Assembly (NCBI RefSeq): GCF_030651615.1
Contig: NZ_JAUSCG010000185.1
Location: forward strand, 1 to 8,866
Source of the DNA: Methanocalculus sp.
GTDB taxonomy: Archaea > Halobacteriota > Methanomicrobia > Methanomicrobiales > Methanocorpusculaceae
Length of the DNA stretch: 8,866 nt
Direction of reading: 5' to 3'
Every line of letters starts with the position of its first letter. Positions within the stretch are counted from its first letter, which is position 1. The position numbers and the translations under genes are program-made. Of the stretch, positions 5,955-8,866 are shown piece after piece. The notes beneath the pieces are model-generated. The model had not been told where the DNA came from and made no database searches. It saw only the letters and a list, made by a program, of their open reading frames with translations.

Positions 5955-6517
5955 AAGTATGCGGAATTACAAGCCCAAAAGATGCCGAATCGGCAGTAGC
6001 TGCCGGTGCGGATGCGATCGGAATCATTCTCTTCACAGACTCCAAAAGGTCAGTCACCCTTCGTCGTGCAGAGGCCATCCTGAAGGCGGTTTCCGGGAAA
6101 GTGGAGACGGTCTGCGTCACCACGACGAGATGCCCTGCAGATATCAGTTCTATCTGCAGGCTCTCTCCGGATGCAATCCAGACCTATCATGATCATACGA
6201 TCCCTGACCGTTTCGTCAGCATTTCCGGCTGGGATGGAATCACCCTCCCGACAGATGCTGCTGACTGCCTCCTCCTTGATGCCTCCCATGGCCGGGGTAT
6301 ACCGCTGAATGTTCACCATGCAAAGGCAGCGATAGCGAAGACAAAACTCCCGGTGATCCTCTCAGGAGGACTCACTCCTTCATCGGTTGGGGATGTTATC
6401 CGATCGGTTGGCCCGGCAGGAGTTGACGTCTCAAGCGGTGTTGAGATACGTCCGGGTGTGAAGGATCTGAATCAGGTAAAGGCATTTATCAGTGCATGCA
6501 GGGGAGAATATCCATGA
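5945..6517 (+). CDS. trpF: Phosphoribosylanthranilate isomerase
   Basis: Catalyses the Amadori rearrangement of phosphoribosylanthranilate to CdRP. I chose ATG 5945, which gives MYVKVCGIT, the family's standard N-terminus, with GGAGAG about 7 bases upstream; the frame is open further up to 5873, but that part lies wholly within trpC. The product has 190 residues, slightly short. The general base Cys6, the acid Asp112 (LLLDASHGRG), Arg35 and the phosphate-binding ends LSGGL (139-143) and DVSSGVE (161-167) are present. The middle is divergent: the usual QLHG motif reads QTYH (79-82). It overlaps trpC by 10 bases and trpB by 4. A perfect 10-bp hairpin lies within the gene at 6134-6160. Confidence 0.93.
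   Translation: MYVKVCGITSPKDAESAVAAGADAIGIILFTDSKRSVTLRRAEAILKAVSGKVETVCVTTTRCPADISSICRLSPDAIQTYHDHTIPDRFVSISGWDGITLPTDAADCLLLDASHGRGIPLNVHHAKAAIAKTKLPVILSGGLTPSSVGDVIRSVGPAGVDVSSGVEIRPGVKDLNQVKAFISACRGEYP
6134..6160 (+). repeat. Perfect 10-bp inverted repeat inside trpF
   Basis: CCTGCAGATA (6134-6143) and TATCTGCAGG (6151-6160) are exact reverse complements separated by 7 bases. Transcribed, they would form a stable stem-loop within the trpF message. The site codes for about residues 64-72, a weakly conserved stretch of TrpF, so the repeat is not forced by an obvious protein motif. No T-run follows, so it is not a typical terminator. Function unknown. Confidence 0.7.
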
Positions 6518-7677
6518 AGGCGGGAAGATTCGGACCATATGGAGGAAGGTATGCACCTGAGATTCTGATCGCAGCATTGCAGGATCTCACACATTCATAT
6601 GCCCGGTTTCAGCGTGATGCTGCGGCACAGGATGAGCTGCACTCACTTCTTACCCGGTTTGCCGGGAGAGAGACCCCGCTCTATGCGTGCAGAAATCTTG
6701 GAAAGGAGACCGGTGTGACCATCTGCCTGAAACGGGAAGATCTCCTTCATGGTGGTGCCCATAAGATCAATAATACCCTCGGCCAGGCGCTCCTTGCGAA
6801 GATGAGTGGAAAAAGGCGGCTTATTGCGGAGACTGGTGCTGGTCAGCACGGGGTTGCGACTGCGATGGCGGGTGCGGTCCTCGGCCTTGAGGTTGAGGTC
6901 TTCATGGGTGCTGTGGATATGCAGAGGCAGGCCCCGAATGTCTCGCGAATGGAGCTCCTCGGAGCAACGGTCACCCCGGTGACGACGGGATCGGCAACAT
7001 TATCGGATGCTGTTGATGAAGCGCTCCGAAACTGGGCCGGATCAGCAGACGATACCCACTATCTGATCGGATCATGTGTCGGTCCTGATCCCTTCCCGGG
7101 AATTGTCCGCGACTTCCAGTGCGTAATCGGGAGGGAACTCTATACACAGTCTCTTAACCAGGAGGGGAGGCTCCCGGATGCCGCAGTCGCCTGTGTTGGT
7201 GGGGGATCGAATGCAATCGGGACCTTCTTTCCCCTCCTTGATCAATCTGTCCGGCTGATCGGAGCCGAAGCAGGGGGGAGGGGATTAGATCCCGGCAATC
7301 ATGGCGCATCCCTCTCCTGTGGAACAGCAGGTGTCCTCCATGGAGCGTTCACTTCGGTTCTTCAGGATGATGAAGGGAGGATCAGTGAGACCCATAGTAT
7401 CTCGGCAGGCCTTGATTATCCGGGTGTAGGGCCTGAACATGCGTATCTCAGGGATATCGGGAGGGCGGAGTACATGTGCGTGTCGGATGCAGAGGCGGTG
7501 GCAGCCTTCCGCCTCCTCTCCAGAACTGAGGGGATCATCCCTGCACTTGAGTCGGCACATGCGGTTGCAGCAGCACTTCGTCTCGCAGAAGAGATGGATG
7601 AAGGGAGCCTGATCGCCGTTACCCTTTCCGGGCGTGGAGATAAGGATCTTGCAACCGTCCCTGGAGGTCGGGTATGA
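6514..7677 (+). CDS. trpB: Tryptophan synthase beta chain (TrpB1 type)
   Basis: PLP enzyme that condenses indole with serine to give tryptophan, in an alpha2-beta2 complex with TrpA. ATG 6514 is preferred over ATG 6496: it overlaps the trpF stop as ATGA, follows a GGGGAG site, and gives MKAGRFGPYGGRYAPE, matching known N-termini. The product has 387 residues. Visible are the PLP Lys84 in GGAHKINNTLGQALLAK, Glu106 in AETGAGQHG, the phosphate-binding CVGGGSNAIG, the AGLDYPGVGPEHAYL segment with the Asp of the domain-closing salt bridge, and SGRGDKDL. By ungapped alignment, E. coli beta Lys167 (TLKDACNEALRDW) is Ser164 here (TLSDAVDEALRNW). The length and N-terminus fit the classic TrpB1, not the longer TrpB2. 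Confidence 0.96.
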   Translation: MKAGRFGPYGGRYAPEILIAALQDLTHSYARFQRDAAAQDELHSLLTRFAGRETPLYACRNLGKETGVTICLKREDLLHGGAHKINNTLGQALLAKMSGKRRLIAETGAGQHGVATAMAGAVLGLEVEVFMGAVDMQRQAPNVSRMELLGATVTPVTTGSATLSDAVDEALRNWAGSADDTHYLIGSCVGPDPFPGIVRDFQCVIGRELYTQSLNQEGRLPDAAVACVGGGSNAIGTFFPLLDQSVRLIGAEAGGRGLDPGNHGASLSCGTAGVLHGAFTSVLQDDEGRISETHSISAGLDYPGVGPEHAYLRDIGRAEYMCVSDAEAVAAFRLLSRTEGIIPALESAHAVAAALRLAEEMDEGSLIAVTLSGRGDKDLATVPGGRV

Positions 7678-8453
7678 CCAGGATCGAAGCGGCATTCTCT
7701 AAGAGTGATGCCCCTCTCCTCATCGCCTGCACCGTTGCCGGGGACCCAACATATGAGCTCTCGCTTGAGGTGGTCAGAGCGATCATCGCAGCTGGTGCTG
7801 ATATACTCGAATTGATCATACCGAATACAAATCCTGTTGCAGACGGCCCGGTGATCCGGTCTGCCCATGAACGGGCAATAATCGCGGGTGGAGGGGTTGA
7901 GACAGCATTTGCGCTCATCCGAACGATCAGGAGGGAGAGTCAGATTCCGATCTCCCTGATGACCTATGTCAATCCGATCATCGTCAGAGGGGAAGAGCAG
8001 TTCTTCAGGGATGCTGCAGATGCCGGTGCCGATGGCATTCTGGTTGTTGATATGCCCCCTGAAGAAGGGGCATCGCTTCTTAGACAGAAGAGGATCGATC
8101 CTATCTTCATCATCGCACCTTCTACTTCGCCGGATCGGATACGAATGATCGAAGCTCTCGGCCGTGGCTTCCTCTACCTCGTTTCGGCACCAGGTGTCAC
8201 CGGGAGGCGTACGCACCTTCCTGATGACCTCGGAGTCAGAGTGAGAAGGGTGAAGGAATTATCTCATCTTCCAGTTGCGGTCGGATTTGGGATCGGATCT
8301 GCAGAGACCGCAGATGAGGCGGTGGGCGCCGGTGCAGATGCGGTGGTCGTCGGATCTGCCATCACCGAGTGTATTCTGGTGAACCCGGTCAACCCTGCTC
8401 CTGGTGTAGCCGAGGTCATCGGGACGATCAGGGGTGGGATGAGATTGAACTGA
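7674..8453 (+). CDS. trpA: Tryptophan synthase alpha chain
   Basis: A TIM-barrel subunit that cleaves indole-3-glycerol phosphate to indole and glyceraldehyde 3-phosphate, passing indole to TrpB. The 259-residue length is normal. The catalytic pair is present: Glu46 (E. coli/Salmonella Glu49) in DILELIIP and Asp57 (Asp60) in VADGP. Also visible are LMTYVNPI, VVDMPPEE, APSTSPDRI, VTGRRT in loop 6, and VGFGIGSAETADEAVGAGADAVVVGSAI at the phosphate end. The beta-contacting loop 2 is unusual: the near-invariant GVPFSDP reads IIPNTNP, so the Asp equivalent to alpha Asp56 is Asn53. ATG overlaps the trpB stop (ATGA) and has a full GGAGGT site. The last 26 bases overlap the convergent regulator gene. 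Confidence 0.95.
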   Translation: MTRIEAAFSKSDAPLLIACTVAGDPTYELSLEVVRAIIAAGADILELIIPNTNPVADGPVIRSAHERAIIAGGGVETAFALIRTIRRESQIPISLMTYVNPIIVRGEEQFFRDAADAGADGILVVDMPPEEGASLLRQKRIDPIFIIAPSTSPDRIRMIEALGRGFLYLVSAPGVTGRRTHLPDDLGVRVRRVKELSHLPVAVGFGIGSAETADEAVGAGADAVVVGSAITECILVNPVNPAPGVAEVIGTIRGGMRLN

Positions 8454-8866
8454 TCCTCTCGATCCTTTTAGCGATGATGTTCGCTGCATTGATAACCGCC
8501 ATCGGCTCAGGTTTCAATATTGCAACAGGAATATCGACGATCCGCTCGATGAGCGATGAGAGGATAGGGGCGCAGATGATCCCGGCAGCCCCCTCTCTTC
8601 TTGCCTCAACAGCTGCCATGATACAGTCATCGATGGAGTTTGCAGCATACCCTTTCAGCCGGATGGGTTTGCTGCCGATTGTGACCTCAGATCCCTCGAT
8701 TTCATCAAGGAGGAACTTGGCAGCAACGACTGCGATGAACCTCCCTTCTTTCGGTTCAAACATGGCAACGATTCGCCGTACCGTCGATAAGCGGGGATCT
8801 CTCTCTCCGGAAGCGATCTTGTAGAGTGTTGCCGGGGGGATCCCGGCCTTCTCTGAAAGCTCCCGG
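8428..8866 (-). CDS. XRE-type helix-turn-helix regulator (5' end beyond window)
   Basis: The frame is open to the right edge, so the start is missing; the ATG at 8763 is internal, since a clear XRE helix-turn-helix lies before it: ELSEKAGIPPATLYKIASGE, then RDPRLSTVRRIVAMF. About 145 residues are visible. After the DNA-binding part comes a segment of about 90 residues with alternating strands and helices, including EGAAGIICAPILSSLIERI and VDIPVAIL. It loosely resembles alpha/beta ligand-sensing domains (for example the PrpR N-terminal type), but I cannot assign it. Archaeal genomes carry families of such predicted regulators. It is convergent with trpA and overlaps its end by 26 bases. A role in trp regulation is only a guess from location. 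Confidence 0.85.
   Translation of the reverse strand, partial: RELSEKAGIPPATLYKIASGERDPRLSTVRRIVAMFEPKEGRFIAVVAAKFLLDEIEGSEVTIGSKPIRLKGYAANSIDDCIMAAVEARREGAAGIICAPILSSLIERIVDIPVAILKPEPMAVINAANIIAKRIERISSISSHP

Noticed and set aside
6496..6513. Upstream ATG for trpB
   Set aside because: ATG 6514 forms the ATGA overlap seen at other junctions, has the better ribosome-binding site and matches the family N-terminus.
7416..8216. 266-codon open frame on the minus strand across the trpB/trpA junction
   Set aside because: It lies antisense to two clear genes with intact motifs, and its Cys/Arg/Asp-rich composition shows no recognisable fold.

Overview
The window looks archaeal, most likely a methanogen of the Methanomicrobia or Methanomicrobiales type. 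This is inferred from gene content and signals; I ran no database search. The signs are TTTAAATA- and TGTATATA-type TATA boxes, GGTGA/GGAGG ribosome-binding sites, transcripts that appear leaderless, an archaeal-style XRE regulator, and a compact trpEGDCFBA operon.

Layout. (1) 1-756 (+): truA, a tRNA pseudouridine synthase cut by the left edge. (2) 688-2255 (-): a three-gene block. In transcription order it holds a GerW/YtfJ-family protein, a DUF2953/YtfI-like membrane-anchored protein, and an unassigned single-pass membrane protein with its own TATA box. The last gene overlaps the 3' end of truA tail to tail. (3) 2256-2414: a 159-bp divergent intergenic region holding the promoters for the GerW-like gene and the trp operon, a TGTACA-containing inverted repeat, and a 14-codon ORF ending in Trp-stop. 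(4) 2415-8453 (+): the full tryptophan pathway from chorismate, trpE-trpG-trpD-trpC-trpF-trpB-trpA, with every gene junction overlapping. (5) 8428-8866 (-): a helix-turn-helix regulator cut by the right edge, overlapping the end of trpA tail to tail.

How the genes work together. TrpE and TrpG make anthranilate from chorismate and glutamine. TrpD adds phosphoribosyl, TrpF isomerises, TrpC closes the indole ring, and TrpA/TrpB convert indole-glycerol phosphate plus serine to tryptophan. The overlapping junctions suggest one translationally coupled mRNA started from the promoter near 2324.

Most interesting points. The 5' end of trpE is odd: the best promoter points to an ATG at 2356 whose frame ends in Trp-stop and does not match trpE, so it is either a leader peptide or a frameshifted TrpE N-terminus. 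TGTACA, which I recall as the TrpY operator core, sits between the TATA box and the predicted start. TrpE carries substitutions at several positions known for tryptophan feedback binding. TrpA and TrpB have lost both partners of the classical inter-subunit salt bridge (alpha D56, beta K167). A pair of sporulation-associated families (YtfI/YtfJ) occurs in what should be a non-sporulating organism.
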